Assembly: GCA_910585045.1 (NCBI GenBank)
Contig: CAJUCD010000011.1
Coordinates: 1-49,037, forward strand
Length of the DNA stretch: 49,037 nucleotides
Source of the DNA: an uncultured Bacilli bacterium
GTDB lineage: Bacteria > Bacillota_I > Bacilli_A > RF39 > UBA660
Direction: 5' to 3'
Positions 1 through 8,588 of the stretch are shown one piece after another. Numbering within the stretch: position 1 is the stretch's first letter; every line of letters begins with the position of its first letter. Position numbers and translations under genes: made by a program. Below the pieces are notes generated by a model. That model was not told the origin of the DNA, did not search any database, and saw only the letters and a program-made list of their open reading frames with translations.

Positions 1-3
1 TAA

Positions 4-13
4 TGAGCGCTCA
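4..13. promoter_or_regulatory. 10-bp perfect palindrome (possible operator)
   Basis: TGAGCGCTCA is a perfect palindrome lying about 25-35 bases downstream of the expected start point of the leftward promoter at 45-73. It stands out as GC-rich in an AT-rich stretch. A repressor site in the leader of the divergent gene outside the window is possible, perhaps for the adjacent HTH protein; this is inference from position only. Confidence 0.3.
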
Positions 14-44
14 ATTATATTAGAATTTTATCATTTATACTAAA

Positions 45-73
45 ATTATAATATCACCTATACTATTTGTCAA
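45..73 (-). promoter_or_regulatory. Consensus sigma-A promoter reading out of the window
   Basis: On the minus strand, TTGACA (68-73) is followed by exactly 17 bases and TATAAT (45-50), a perfect vegetative promoter. It points left, so it should drive a gene beginning before base 1. It is divergent from the HTH regulator at 146, a usual layout for a regulator and its target. Confidence 0.75.
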
Positions 74-145
74 GAAAAATGTCGGATAATTTCAATATAG
101 ATTTTTTAATATTTAATATAATGAGACAATTAACCTGGTGATTAT

Positions 146-595
146 ATGAATATATCTAAAATTAAAGACCTAAGAATTAAATCAAATCTAACACAAAAAG
201 AACTATCTCTAAAAATAGGACTAAATAATACTTTATATAACAAATACGAAAATAATTATAATACTATTCCCCTTATCCACTTAAACACTATATGCAATTT
301 TTTTAATGTCTCTATAGATTATATTTTTAGTAATAATAAAATAGAGAATTATCAAAACTCCTATCCTAAAATTGACAAAATAATTTGTGGAAAAAGACTA
401 AAGGAATTTCGCAAAGAACAAAAACTAACCCAAACCAATCTAGCTATATTTTTAAACACTACACATTCTGTTATAGCTGATTATGAAAAAGGTAGATTCC
501 TTATATCAACATCTTTTTTATATGCTATATGTAAAAAATTTAATATTTCTGCTGACTATTTATTAGGCAAAATTGACAAACCAAAATATCTATAA
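146..595 (+). CDS. Double-domain XRE/Cro-type HTH regulator
   Basis: This 149-residue protein consists of two HTH_3 (XRE family) domains in tandem, about residues 1-60 and 80-145. Each has the LTQ..L helix-turn-helix signature and ends in a short I/L-DY(I/L) tail. It has no membrane, sensor or enzymatic domain, so it is probably a small DNA-binding repressor. The start is the ATG preceded by TGGTGAT. It is divergent from a consensus promoter at 45-73 that drives an unseen gene to the left and may be its target. Two complete HTH domains in one short chain is less common than the single-domain form; it could bind as an internal pseudo-dimer. The ligand and target are unknown. Confidence 0.85.
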   Translation: MNISKIKDLRIKSNLTQKELSLKIGLNNTLYNKYENNYNTIPLIHLNTICNFFNVSIDYIFSNNKIENYQNSYPKIDKIICGKRLKEFRKEQKLTQTNLAIFLNTTHSVIADYEKGRFLISTSFLYAICKKFNISADYLLGKIDKPKYL

Positions 596-681
596 ACAAT
601 TAATTATAAAAATCTATAATTTTTTAATATTTGATTTTATCTTCCTTTATTTTCTGTTATACTTATAAAGTAGGTGATTTC

Positions 682-1794
682 ATGGAAGCAGTAGGAATAA
701 TATGTGAATATAATCCTTTTCACAAAGGGCATATATATCATATTGAAGAAACTAAAAAAATGTTCCCTGGTAGAACTCTCATATTAGTTTTAAATGGATA
801 TTTTTTAGAGCGAGGCGAAATAAGCATTTTATCTAAAGAAAACAAAACCAAATTAGCTTTAATCTATGGTGTCGATTTGATTGTTGAATTGCCATTCATC
901 TTTGGCACTCAAAGTGCTGATATTTTTGCAGATGCTGCTATAAAGATCTTAAACTACCTAGGTTGCACTAATATAGTATTTGGTTCAGAATCTAATAATG
1001 TACAACTACTTGAACAAATAGCTCTTACTCAAAACACCCCAGAATATAACGCTAAAGTAAAAGAGTTCCTTGATACAGGTATTAACTATCCTACCGCTCT
1101 AGCTAAAGCTTTAAATATCAAAGAAAACATTTTTAAGCCTAATGATCTACTAGGAATATCATATATTAAAGCAATTAAAAAGAATAATTGTAATATAAAA
1201 CCTTTTACTATTAAAAGAACTAGCGATTACCATAACACAAACGAAATAAAAGAAATCATAAGCGCTAGTAATATTCGTAACAAATTAAAATTAAAACAAG
1301 ACATATCTTTATATACATCTAGAAAAGTAGTAAAACTAATTGAGGATATAACTTTAAATGACTTCTTCCCATTCATAAAATATAAAATTATAACTGACCC
1401 AGATTTAAGTAAATTTCTAACTGTTGATGAAGGTATAGAAAATAGATTAAAAGAAAAAATCAATGAAGCTAAAAACGTTGAAGATTTCATAAAAAGTATT
1501 AAGACTAAAAGATACACTTACAACAAAATCTGTCGAATGTTAATTCATATTTTAATTGGAGTCCCTAAAGATATAAATAAATTAGCCAGCATTGAATATG
1601 TTAAAATATTAGGCTTTAATAAAAAAGGGCGAGCTTATCTTCACGACTTAAAAGATTCTGAAATAGCTCTTTTCCCTATTCCTAACACTCTTACATATAA
1701 ATATGAAATATTAGCAGCAAATATTTATAACTTAGTAAGTAAAAATAATATTATCAATTTTGATAAAAGCAATAAACCCATTTTTTTTGATTAG
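682..1794 (+). CDS. tmcAL: tRNA(Met) cytidine acetate ligase TmcAL (YlbM)
   Basis: This is a 370-residue member of the TmcAL family (formerly YlbM, 'nucleotidyltransferase'). The family uses ATP and acetate to acetylate the wobble cytidine of elongator tRNA-Met (ac4C34), which protects AUG/AUA reading. The nucleotidyltransferase signature is near the N-terminus: GIICEYNPFHKGH has the HxGH-type ATP motif (residues about 6-18), followed by a conserved LNGYFLERGE segment. Length is close to the family norm of about 400. I place the start at the ATG at 682 because AGGTGAT lies just before it; a longer reading from 631 has no ribosome site. The 3' end forms one arm of the bidirectional terminator shared with mutM. 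Confidence 0.9.
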   Translation: MEAVGIICEYNPFHKGHIYHIEETKKMFPGRTLILVLNGYFLERGEISILSKENKTKLALIYGVDLIVELPFIFGTQSADIFADAAIKILNYLGCTNIVFGSESNNVQLLEQIALTQNTPEYNAKVKEFLDTGINYPTALAKALNIKENIFKPNDLLGISYIKAIKKNNCNIKPFTIKRTSDYHNTNEIKEIISASNIRNKLKLKQDISLYTSRKVVKLIEDITLNDFFPFIKYKIITDPDLSKFLTVDEGIENRLKEKINEAKNVEDFIKSIKTKRYTYNKICRMLIHILIGVPKDINKLASIEYVKILGFNKKGRAYLHDLKDSEIALFPIPNTLTYKYEILAANIYNLVSKNNIINFDKSNKPIFFD

Positions 1795-1810
1795 TTTATT
1801 GCTTTTATTT
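1765..1810. terminator. Bidirectional terminator between tmcAL and mutM
   Basis: A perfect 13-bp stem (1765-1777 with 1794-1806) encloses a T-rich loop. It is preceded by A residues and followed by a T-rich stretch, so it can terminate on both strands. It overlaps the last codons and stop of tmcAL. Confidence 0.8.
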
Positions 1811-1821
1811 TATATTTTAAA

Positions 1822-2640
1822 TTATTTTTGACATTTTGGACAATAATAAGTACTTCTTCCACCAATTTTAATATTATTAATGATAGTACCACATACTAAA
1901 CAAGCTTCGCCTTCTCTTTTATGTACTTTTAGATTTTGTTGAAATCTACCAGTAACACCTAAACTTGAAGTATAACTCTTAATAGTTGTTCCACCCATTT
2001 TTATTGCTTCTCTTATTATCTCATCAGAACCTTTAACTATCAAATCACATTCTTCTTTTGATATATTTTTAGCTTCTTTTAAGGGATTTATTTTAGCATA
2101 AAACATTACTTCATTCACATAAATATTTCCTAGTCCACTAATAATTGTTTGGTCAAGTAAAACTGTTTTAATAGGCAATCTTTTATTTTTAAATTTATCT
2201 AGTAAATAACTACTTGTTAAATTTTTATCGCCTGGTTCAAAACCTTGTTTAGCTATACTTTCAGTAGTCTCCAAGTCTTCTTTTTTTACTAAATTCATTC
2301 GTCCAAATTTTCTTGTATCTTCATACCTTAAAGTAGTATTGTCTTCAAAATAAATAGTTACATGTTCATGTTTACCTTTTGCTTCATTAGCATCTTTAAT
2401 AAAAAACTTGCCTTCCATTCTTAGATGAGATAATAAATACTTATTATTAGTTTCAAATATTAACCATTTACCTTTTCTTTTAATATCAATAAATTCATCA
2501 TTAATCAAATCTTTAGCAAAAGTATTAATATCACTTTCAATCATATTTTTATAATGAACTTTTACATCAGTTATTTTTTTATTTAAAATTCTACCTTTTA
2601 AAGTATTTCTTACTGTTTCCACTTCAGCTATCTCTGGCAT
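1822..2640 (-). CDS. mutM: Formamidopyrimidine-DNA glycosylase (Fpg/MutM)
   Basis: This base-excision repair enzyme of 272 residues removes 8-oxoguanine and formamidopyrimidines and nicks the abasic site. The mature N-terminus PEIAEVETVR carries the catalytic proline and glutamate, which fixes the start at the ATG at 2640, three codons inside the longest reading. The helix-two-turn-helix region (about 170-230) has the GGTTIKSY and FQQNLKVH motifs. The C-terminal zinc finger shows CxxC, 16 residues, CxxC (CLVC ... CPKC). It lies downstream of polA on the same strand, as in Bacillus, but with an extra gene between them. It ends in the terminator at 1765-1810. Confidence 0.96.
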   Translation of the reverse strand: MPEIAEVETVRNTLKGRILNKKITDVKVHYKNMIESDINTFAKDLINDEFIDIKRKGKWLIFETNNKYLLSHLRMEGKFFIKDANEAKGKHEHVTIYFEDNTTLRYEDTRKFGRMNLVKKEDLETTESIAKQGFEPGDKNLTSSYLLDKFKNKRLPIKTVLLDQTIISGLGNIYVNEVMFYAKINPLKEAKNISKEECDLIVKGSDEIIREAIKMGGTTIKSYTSSLGVTGRFQQNLKVHKREGEACLVCGTIINNIKIGGRSTYYCPKCQK

Positions 2641-2663
2641 TAAAATCACTTACCTTCCTATAT

Positions 2664-3584
2664 TTAAGCTACAAACTTCTTAGCATCTCTAGCCCTTGCC
2701 ATTTCATCTAGCAATTGCACTAGTTCTCCTTTTATCACTTCATCTATTTCACCAGTAATAGACATCAGTAATTCCATATTTCCTGTAGCAGCAGCTTGTT
2801 TTAAATTCAAATAATAAATTCTATCTAATAAACTTTCAAATTTTTTAAACGCTCCATCCATAAATATCAAATCAAATTCTCTTACAAAAGCATCTTTCTC
2901 TTTCATAACTTGAGCATTCAAAACAGCTTCTTTTAAACCCAAATTAACTGGAATAATTCTAGCTATTTCCCTAACAAGATTATAACCACTTACATAATAA
3001 TTAGGATTAACAATTTTCTTTGCAATATCATGCTCCAAAATAGAATTTAACCCTTCTTCTAAACCAATACCTTCTTTTTCAATTAAAGTTTCACAAACTT
3101 TCCCATTTTTATAGCTTAACTCATACACTGTTTTAATAAATCCTTCTCTAACAATTAATAAATTACCACTTATTTCATGGCTTTTATAATAGTTTTTAGC
3201 TAAATGTGCTAACTCATGAATTAAAGCTCCATTTATATAGTCCTCATTTTGTTTTAAATTACAAACTAAAACCTTTCTTCTTATTCCATTTAATATAAAA
3301 GTTTTACTATTTTCATCATATATTATATCACTTTTCGTAAAACAAATTCCAGTAGCTATTTTTAAAGACTTATCATCTATTTCTGTTTCATCCAAGTAAC
3401 CTTCACTATTTAAGTATTCATAAATATTATCACAGTCAACCACCTCTGTATTTAAAAAAGCTTCATAAATAATTGCTTCTTTATCATCACCTAAATATTC
3501 AACTAACTCATCATAAATCTGTTTTAAAAAATTTGCTAATTCAGTATTATATCCATATTTTTCTACAATATTTAAAAAATCCAT
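2664..3584 (-). CDS. Putative HExxH zinc metallopeptidase, unknown family
   Basis: A 306-residue soluble protein without signal peptide or membrane segment. I do not recognise the family. A zinc-protease motif is visible at residues 121-128, LIHELAHL (H123, E124, H127). About 50 residues on, the stretch GLEEGLNS (E176/E177) could give the third, glutamate ligand of a gluzincin. The N-terminal 110 residues are acidic and the C-terminal 120 residues are helical. It sits between polA and mutM with short gaps (21 and 23 bases), so it is probably co-transcribed with these repair genes. The start is the ATG at 3584 with GAGG upstream. Catalytic activity is inference from the motif. Confidence 0.6.
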   Translation of the reverse strand: MDFLNIVEKYGYNTELANFLKQIYDELVEYLGDDKEAIIYEAFLNTEVVDCDNIYEYLNSEGYLDETEIDDKSLKIATGICFTKSDIIYDENSKTFILNGIRRKVLVCNLKQNEDYINGALIHELAHLAKNYYKSHEISGNLLIVREGFIKTVYELSYKNGKVCETLIEKEGIGLEEGLNSILEHDIAKKIVNPNYYVSGYNLVREIARIIPVNLGLKEAVLNAQVMKEKDAFVREFDLIFMDGAFKKFESLLDRIYYLNLKQAAATGNMELLMSITGEIDEVIKGELVQLLDEMARARDAKKFVA

Positions 3585-3605
3585 TTTTTATCCTCATAAA
3601 AAGCA

Positions 3606-6182
3606 TTATTTTGCATCATATAAATCTTTTCCTGATACAATACCAACTTTTAATGGTACTGATAATAAAATAACATTTTCCATTACCTCTCTAACTATTT
3701 TCGTAACAACTTCTACTTCTTCATTTAAAGTATCAATTACTAATTCATCATGAATCTGTAAAACCATTTTACTTTTTATATTTTGTTTTTTAAATTCTTC
3801 AAAAACTAAAACCATTGCTTTTTTTATAATATCAGCACTAGTTCCTTGAATAGGTGTATTAAGCGCTATTCTCTCTCCACTACTTCTAACCATATAATTC
3901 CTATTATTTAATTCTTCAATAGTTCTTTTTCTATTAAATAAAGTTCTTACACACCCATTTTGATAAGCCTCTTTTATAATATTATCCATATAATTTTTAA
4001 CACCCGGATAAAGTTCATAATATTTTTCTATAAATTTTGAAGCATCTCGCGCATTTATATTTAAGTTTTCTCCAAGTCCAAAACCACTAATTCCATAAAC
4101 TATTCCAAATATAACAGCCTTAGCCGTACTTCTCATCAATTTTGTAACTTCACTTTCTACTACTCCATAAATATCTGCTGCAACTTTGGTATGAATATCT
4201 TGATCATTTCTAAAAGCTTCAATTAACTCTTTACTGCCTGAAATATGTGCTAAAATTCTTAGTTCAATTTGAGAATAATCAATACTTAAAAATATATCAT
4301 TAGTAGGAATAAAAGCTTTTCTTACTTTTCTTCCTTCCTCACCTCTAATAGGAATATTTTGCAAATTTGGCTCTACACTTGAAAGTCTACCAGTTCTAGT
4401 TAATGTTTGTTTAAAAATAGTATGAATTTTCTCATCCGGAAATTTAGCATTTTCCAAACTAACTGTATAAGTAGACAATATCTTACTATAATTACGATAT
4501 TCCAATATTAAATTAATAATTGGATGTCTATCAACTAATTTCTGCAATGTTGCAGCATCAGTTTTATAACCTTTTTGAGTTTTTTTACCCACAGCAATAC
4601 CTAATTTACCAAAAATTATTTCTCCTAATTGTTTCGGACTTTGAATATTAAATTCTTCTCCTGCCAATTCATAAATTTCTTTAGTAATAACCTCTAATTT
4701 AGCTTCGGCTTCTTTTTTTATTTCATCTAAAACATTACTATCAATTCTAACACCTACACATTCCATATCTGCTAAAACATATGTAAGTGGCATCTCAATA
4801 TCCCTAAACAATTCATACATTTCATCACTCTTTAAGGCTTTAACATAATCATCTCTTGTATCATATATAAATCGCGCTATTAAAACTACATCTTTTTTAA
4901 TTTTTTCTAAATCATTAAACTCGCTTTTCTTCATATCTTCAAAGAAACTTACATTAATATGTTCAGGTTGCATTAAAAATGCAATATCATCTTTAGTATT
5001 TCCTTTAGTCAAATAGGCTGCTATCATTAAATCATAATTTACATTATTTAATTTCTGATTATTTCTTTGCATTACAACATCTAAAGCTTTAGCATTATAA
5101 GTATAAACAACTTTATTATTTAATATTGATACCAATTCTTTCAATAAGTCTTTAGCTACATAATAATTATGTTCCTTATCACTAATACCAATCCCTAAAA
5201 TATTACCCTTATGATAATTCTCATCATCTAATAAAACAAAAATACTTACTTCATCACCTAAGATTAATTCTTCTATACTATTTATTTCTTTAAACTCTAT
5301 ATTATCTTTAACAACTTCTTTACGATTAAAATTTTTAAGAAGCGAATAAAACTCTAAAGTTTCATATATTTCGCCCAATTCACCTTCATCAGTACCAGTA
5401 TACTTAATATCTTCAAAATCAATATTTAAAGGCACCTCTTTATATATTGTAGCTATTTCTTTACTCATAAAAGCATTTTCTTGATCAAGCTCTAATTTCT
5501 CTCGCATTTTACCTTTAATATTATTAATATTCTCATATATACCTTCTAATGAACCGTATTCTTGTAATAACTTCAATGCTGTTTTATCACCTATTCCTCG
5601 AACGCCTGGAATATTATCAGAAGCATCACCAGCTAGAGCTTTTAAATCAATAATTTTTATTGGCTCTATACCCCATTCTTCTTTAAATGACTCTGGATTA
5701 TATTTAATATAACCTGATTGTTTTAATAATTTAACATCAACTACAGGACTAATAAGTTGTAATAAATCTCTATCACTAGACACAATAGTCGCATCATATT
5801 CTGGATCCATATCTGCCATTTTTGCTAAGGTTCCTATAATATCATCTGCTTCATATGGTTCTAATTCTAAATACTTAATTCCCATTGCTTTTAATATATC
5901 TCTTGCTATTGGCATTTGAGATTTTAATTCATCAGGAGTTGCATGTCTTCCTTCTTTATAAAAATCATATTTCTGTTTTCTAAAATTTTTCCCTATATCA
6001 AAAGCTACAGCAATATATTCTGGCTTTTCTTCATTTAATATTTTATTAATCATACTAACAAATCCATACAAAGCATTAGTAGGAAAACCTTTTGAATTAC
6101 GCATAATATTACCACTATATGCTGTAGCATAATAGCTTCTAAACATTAAGTTATTTCCATCTACCAAGATTACTCTCTTCAT
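3606..6182 (-). CDS. polA: DNA polymerase I
   Basis: This 858-residue repair and Okazaki-fragment polymerase has an N-terminal 5'-3' nuclease domain (about 1-290; VDGNNLMFRSYYA, a SSDRDLLQL motif and a helix-hairpin-helix around GVRGIGDKTA). A middle domain corresponds to the 3'-5' exonuclease. The C-terminal polymerase domain has motif A DYSQIELR, motif B around KAVIFGIVYG and motif C QIHDELV. The exonuclease carboxylates are not in place (no DxE pair, no KxDL), so proofreading is probably lost, as in B. subtilis Pol I. The start is the ATG at 6182, preceded by AGGTGAT; a GTG three codons upstream overlaps that site. It is followed by the HExxH gene and mutM. Confidence 0.96.
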   Translation of the reverse strand: MKRVILVDGNNLMFRSYYATAYSGNIMRNSKGFPTNALYGFVSMINKILNEEKPEYIAVAFDIGKNFRKQKYDFYKEGRHATPDELKSQMPIARDILKAMGIKYLELEPYEADDIIGTLAKMADMDPEYDATIVSSDRDLLQLISPVVDVKLLKQSGYIKYNPESFKEEWGIEPIKIIDLKALAGDASDNIPGVRGIGDKTALKLLQEYGSLEGIYENINNIKGKMREKLELDQENAFMSKEIATIYKEVPLNIDFEDIKYTGTDEGELGEIYETLEFYSLLKNFNRKEVVKDNIEFKEINSIEELILGDEVSIFVLLDDENYHKGNILGIGISDKEHNYYVAKDLLKELVSILNNKVVYTYNAKALDVVMQRNNQKLNNVNYDLMIAAYLTKGNTKDDIAFLMQPEHINVSFFEDMKKSEFNDLEKIKKDVVLIARFIYDTRDDYVKALKSDEMYELFRDIEMPLTYVLADMECVGVRIDSNVLDEIKKEAEAKLEVITKEIYELAGEEFNIQSPKQLGEIIFGKLGIAVGKKTQKGYKTDAATLQKLVDRHPIINLILEYRNYSKILSTYTVSLENAKFPDEKIHTIFKQTLTRTGRLSSVEPNLQNIPIRGEEGRKVRKAFIPTNDIFLSIDYSQIELRILAHISGSKELIEAFRNDQDIHTKVAADIYGVVESEVTKLMRSTAKAVIFGIVYGISGFGLGENLNINARDASKFIEKYYELYPGVKNYMDNIIKEAYQNGCVRTLFNRKRTIEELNNRNYMVRSSGERIALNTPIQGTSADIIKKAMVLVFEEFKKQNIKSKMVLQIHDELVIDTLNEEVEVVTKIVREVMENVILLSVPLKVGIVSGKDLYDAK

Positions 6183-6217
6183 TTTTATCACCTAAACTAA
6201 TTATACACTAAAAACCA

Positions 6218-6257
6218 TACAAAAAAAAGAAAGATTTTTTTCATATTAATCTTTCTA
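6218..6257 (-). terminator. Terminator of the kinase-like gene
   Basis: The 9-bp arms AGAAAGATT (6228-6236) and AATCTTTCT (6248-6256) are followed on the minus strand by a run of eight T. It begins just after the stop of the 6258-7025 gene and separates it from polA. Confidence 0.75.
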
Positions 6258-7025
6258 CTACTTTAACTGTTGTAAAACTAAACTTCTTTGATATCTATTA
6301 TTAATAATATCACTACTTCCTAAAACAATTGCATCGCCTAAATTTCTAATTTTTTTACCTAACAATTGTTCTAAATAAGACTTAAGTAAACTTATAAAAT
6401 CTAATATTAGAAAACCTTCTCCTGATGACTCTAACATACCTTTAAGCTCACTATTATCTTTAACTATTTCCTCAAATATACCATCAACTAAAAAATACAT
6501 AAACTCTAAATTTATAGGCATCATATTATGACTAAAAAGTTCACCAAAATTTCTTTCTCTTAAAGTAAAATCCTGTGGATCTGTTATATATACTCTATCT
6601 CCAAGCATAATATTATACATTACATCATAAGAATTAACATTACATTTTGAAATTTTAATTACTTCTTTAATTACCATTTTTAAAACTTCTTTAAGCCATT
6701 CTAAATCTATAGTTAAAGGATTTAATCTATATAAATTAATACCTTTTCTATATGGCGCTATATATCCAATAATTCGACCATTTAAAGAAATAACATTACT
6801 AGCAAAAAGATAACATGAATTAGGAAAATCTTTAAATTTTAAAATATTATCTTTAGTCAAATTAGAATCAATATAGTCTAAGTCCCCATCTTCATAGAAA
6901 TGAAAAATTTTATAAACAAACTCTCTTTTTCCATCAACATAAACTGTTCCTTGTGAACCTGTACAATCAAGCATTATTAAACTTTTCAAAAACAAATCTA
7001 ATTCATAATCACTTTTAAATTCCAT
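6258..7025 (-). CDS. Protein-kinase-like fold protein, possibly a pseudokinase
   Basis: A 255-residue cytosolic protein. I see an outline of the protein-kinase fold: a glycine loop GSQGTVY (23-29), an invariant-lysine candidate VYKIF (K39), a hinge-like IIGYIAPY (about 86-93), a catalytic-loop-like YDVMYNIML (133-141) and a metal-site motif TDPQDF (148-153). When the loop asparagine (N138) is aligned with canonical kinases, the catalytic aspartate position falls on Y133, with D134 shifted by one. The activity is therefore doubtful and a pseudokinase is possible. It has its own promoter (7050-7078) and terminator (6218-6257), so it is a single-gene unit. The start is the ATG with AGAGGGG upstream. 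The function is unknown. Confidence 0.5.
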   Translation of the reverse strand: MEFKSDYELDLFLKSLIMLDCTGSQGTVYVDGKREFVYKIFHFYEDGDLDYIDSNLTKDNILKFKDFPNSCYLFASNVISLNGRIIGYIAPYRKGINLYRLNPLTIDLEWLKEVLKMVIKEVIKISKCNVNSYDVMYNIMLGDRVYITDPQDFTLRERNFGELFSHNMMPINLEFMYFLVDGIFEEIVKDNSELKGMLESSGEGFLILDFISLLKSYLEQLLGKKIRNLGDAIVLGSSDIINNRYQRSLVLQQLK

Positions 7026-7049
7026 AATACCCCTCTTTTTAGTGCAATT

Positions 7050-7078
7050 ATGATAACATTACTAATAATAAAAGTCAA
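7050..7078 (-). promoter_or_regulatory. Sigma-A-type promoter of the kinase-like gene
   Basis: On the minus strand, TTGACT (7073-7078), a 17-base spacer and TATCAT (7050-7055) lie 25 bases before the ATG at 7025. The element follows directly on the terminator of the upstream small gene. Confidence 0.6.
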
Positions 7079-7079
7079 A

Positions 7080-7104
7080 TAAAAAAGGCAATTAATACCT
7101 TTTT
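7080..7104 (-). terminator. Terminator of the 83-residue gene
   Basis: The stem AAAAAGG/CCTTTTT (7082-7088 with 7098-7104) is followed by Ts on the minus strand. It overlaps the end of the small gene. Confidence 0.55.
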
Positions 7105-7343
7105 GTAGCTTTTCTTTGTTCTTCTAGCAAATCTCCAAAATATTGATAAAATTTAACTTTAAAAACTTGAAATGCAGAACTATCACTTAATAATCTTCTA
7201 TTTACTTCAAATCTAAAAATATCATCAAGTAAATATCTTTCCCAAACTCTAGCAACAGCTTCTGGATGTACAAGTAAATATCCCCAATCTATTAATGGTT
7301 TTCCTGCCGTTCTTTCCAAATAAGTATAAATTCCATCTTTCAT
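7092..7343 (-). CDS. Small conserved-looking protein of unknown function (83 aa)
   Basis: I do not recognise this gene. The 83-residue product is soluble and rich in aromatic and charged residues, with no signal peptide or transmembrane helix. Visible features are a WGYLLVHPEAVARVWERYLL stretch at about 20-40 and a strongly basic tail. The start is the ATG at 7343, preceded by GGTGAT; the GTG three codons earlier is part of that ribosome site. It lies 22 bases after the AI-2E transporter-like gene, so it may be co-transcribed with it. It ends in a small terminator overlapping its stop. A role linked to that membrane protein is possible but unproven. Confidence 0.6.
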   Translation of the reverse strand: MKDGIYTYLERTAGKPLIDWGYLLVHPEAVARVWERYLLDDIFRFEVNRRLLSDSSAFQVFKVKFYQYFGDLLEEQRKATKRY

Positions 7344-7365
7344 AATAATCACCGTGCATTTTATT

Positions 7366-8517
7366 TTAACTTATTAACTTTGTTTTGTCTAGTTTTTTAG
7401 GTCTAATCTTTCCTTTATTTTCTAATCTATCATTGACATTTGTTGCAAGAATAGAATAACACACTGAGACAATTGGTACACTAATAAGCATTCCTACAAT
7501 TCCTGACACACTAGCGCCAATTGTAACAGCTACTAAAACCCATATTCCTGGTAAATTAACAGATTTACCCACTACTTTCGGATAAATTAAATTTCCTTCA
7601 AATTGCTGTAAAATCAAGATAAAAATAATAAATATTAAAGCTTTTAATGGACTTACCATAAATATTAAGAAAGCACCAAGTATTGTTCCTATAAATGCTC
7701 CAAAAACTGGAATAAGTGCTGTAAATCCTACCAAAACAGAAATAGTAGCCACATAAGGTATTCTAAGAATTAACATTCCTATTAAGCACAATACACCTAT
7801 GATAAAAGCTTCTAAAAGTTGTCCACTTACAAAATTAGCAAACGTTTTATTAGATAATACTGCTATTTTCTTTATTTTATTTACTCTTTTTTCTGGCAAA
7901 TAAGCAATTAATATTTTATTAAGCTGTTTAAGTAAACTTTCCTTATCTACTAATAAATATATTGCAAATATAATCGCAATTGTACTATTAACAATTCTTG
8001 TTACAACATTCGTAGCAATACCAACTACATTTTCAATTACAGTTCCACTATTCTCTTTTAAATACAATACGGCTTTATCACTAAATTCTTTAGTTTTTTC
8101 AATAATATTATTTTTAATATTTTCATTTATCCCAATCTTCTTTAAAAGTTCATCTACATTTTCTTCATACTCATTAATATTATCAATAAAAATATTAGTT
8201 GTATTTCTTACTTGAGGAACAATCAACACCCCTAAAAATGTCAAAAAACTTAATACTAAAGCAAGTGCTAAAACAATACTTAAATTATGCTTAACTCTCT
8301 CTTTAATTTTAACTTTACTAAACAGTCCTTTTTCAAGCTTAATTACAAATATATTTAAAACAAATGCAATTACTATTCCTAATATAAAAGGCATAAATAA
8401 CTCAAATATTTTACTAAAAAATAACCAAATTGGCTTAATATAAATAAAAGCAAATATTAAACAAATAGCAAAAGTAATTAATTTTAAAATATCTTTACGT
8501 AACTCTTTATTTATCAC
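7366..8517 (-). CDS. AI-2E family (PerM/YtvI-type) membrane protein
   Basis: A 383-residue polytopic protein of the AI-2E transporter family. Two N-terminal hydrophobic helices are followed by another membrane span, then a charged extracytoplasmic-looking segment (about 110-160), then a hydrophobic C-terminal half. That half holds the conserved LPGIWVLVAV and GIVGMLISVPI stretches typical of the family. Members include TqsA, PerM and YtvI; substrates differ, and some have been tied to sodium or signal export, so none is assigned. It starts with GTG at 8517 after AGGTGAT; an ATG two bases earlier is out of frame and runs straight into a stop. It is followed by the 83-residue gene and preceded by the pyrH terminator. 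Confidence 0.88.
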   Translation of the reverse strand: MINKELRKDILKLITFAICLIFAFIYIKPIWLFFSKIFELFMPFILGIVIAFVLNIFVIKLEKGLFSKVKIKERVKHNLSIVLALALVLSFLTFLGVLIVPQVRNTTNIFIDNINEYEENVDELLKKIGINENIKNNIIEKTKEFSDKAVLYLKENSGTVIENVVGIATNVVTRIVNSTIAIIFAIYLLVDKESLLKQLNKILIAYLPEKRVNKIKKIAVLSNKTFANFVSGQLLEAFIIGVLCLIGMLILRIPYVATISVLVGFTALIPVFGAFIGTILGAFLIFMVSPLKALIFIIFILILQQFEGNLIYPKVVGKSVNLPGIWVLVAVTIGASVSGIVGMLISVPIVSVCYSILATNVNDRLENKGKIRPKKLDKTKLIS

Positions 8518-8549
8518 ATTATCACCTATAAATATTATATTATAAAATT

Positions 8550-8588
8550 AAACAAAATAAAAGATAATAAAATAATTATTTATTATCT
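8550..8588 (-). terminator. Hairpin after pyrH
   Basis: The 10-bp arms AGATAATAAA (8562-8571) and TTTATTATCT (8579-8588) are followed on the minus strand by a T-rich tract. The stem is all AT but one pair, so it is a weak terminator overlapping the pyrH stop. Confidence 0.5.

Noticed and set aside
3473..3673. Plus-strand frames opposite polA, pyrH, cotD and other genes
   Set aside because: They lie antisense to well-supported coding sequence, lack ribosome sites and have compositions expected from the reverse strand.
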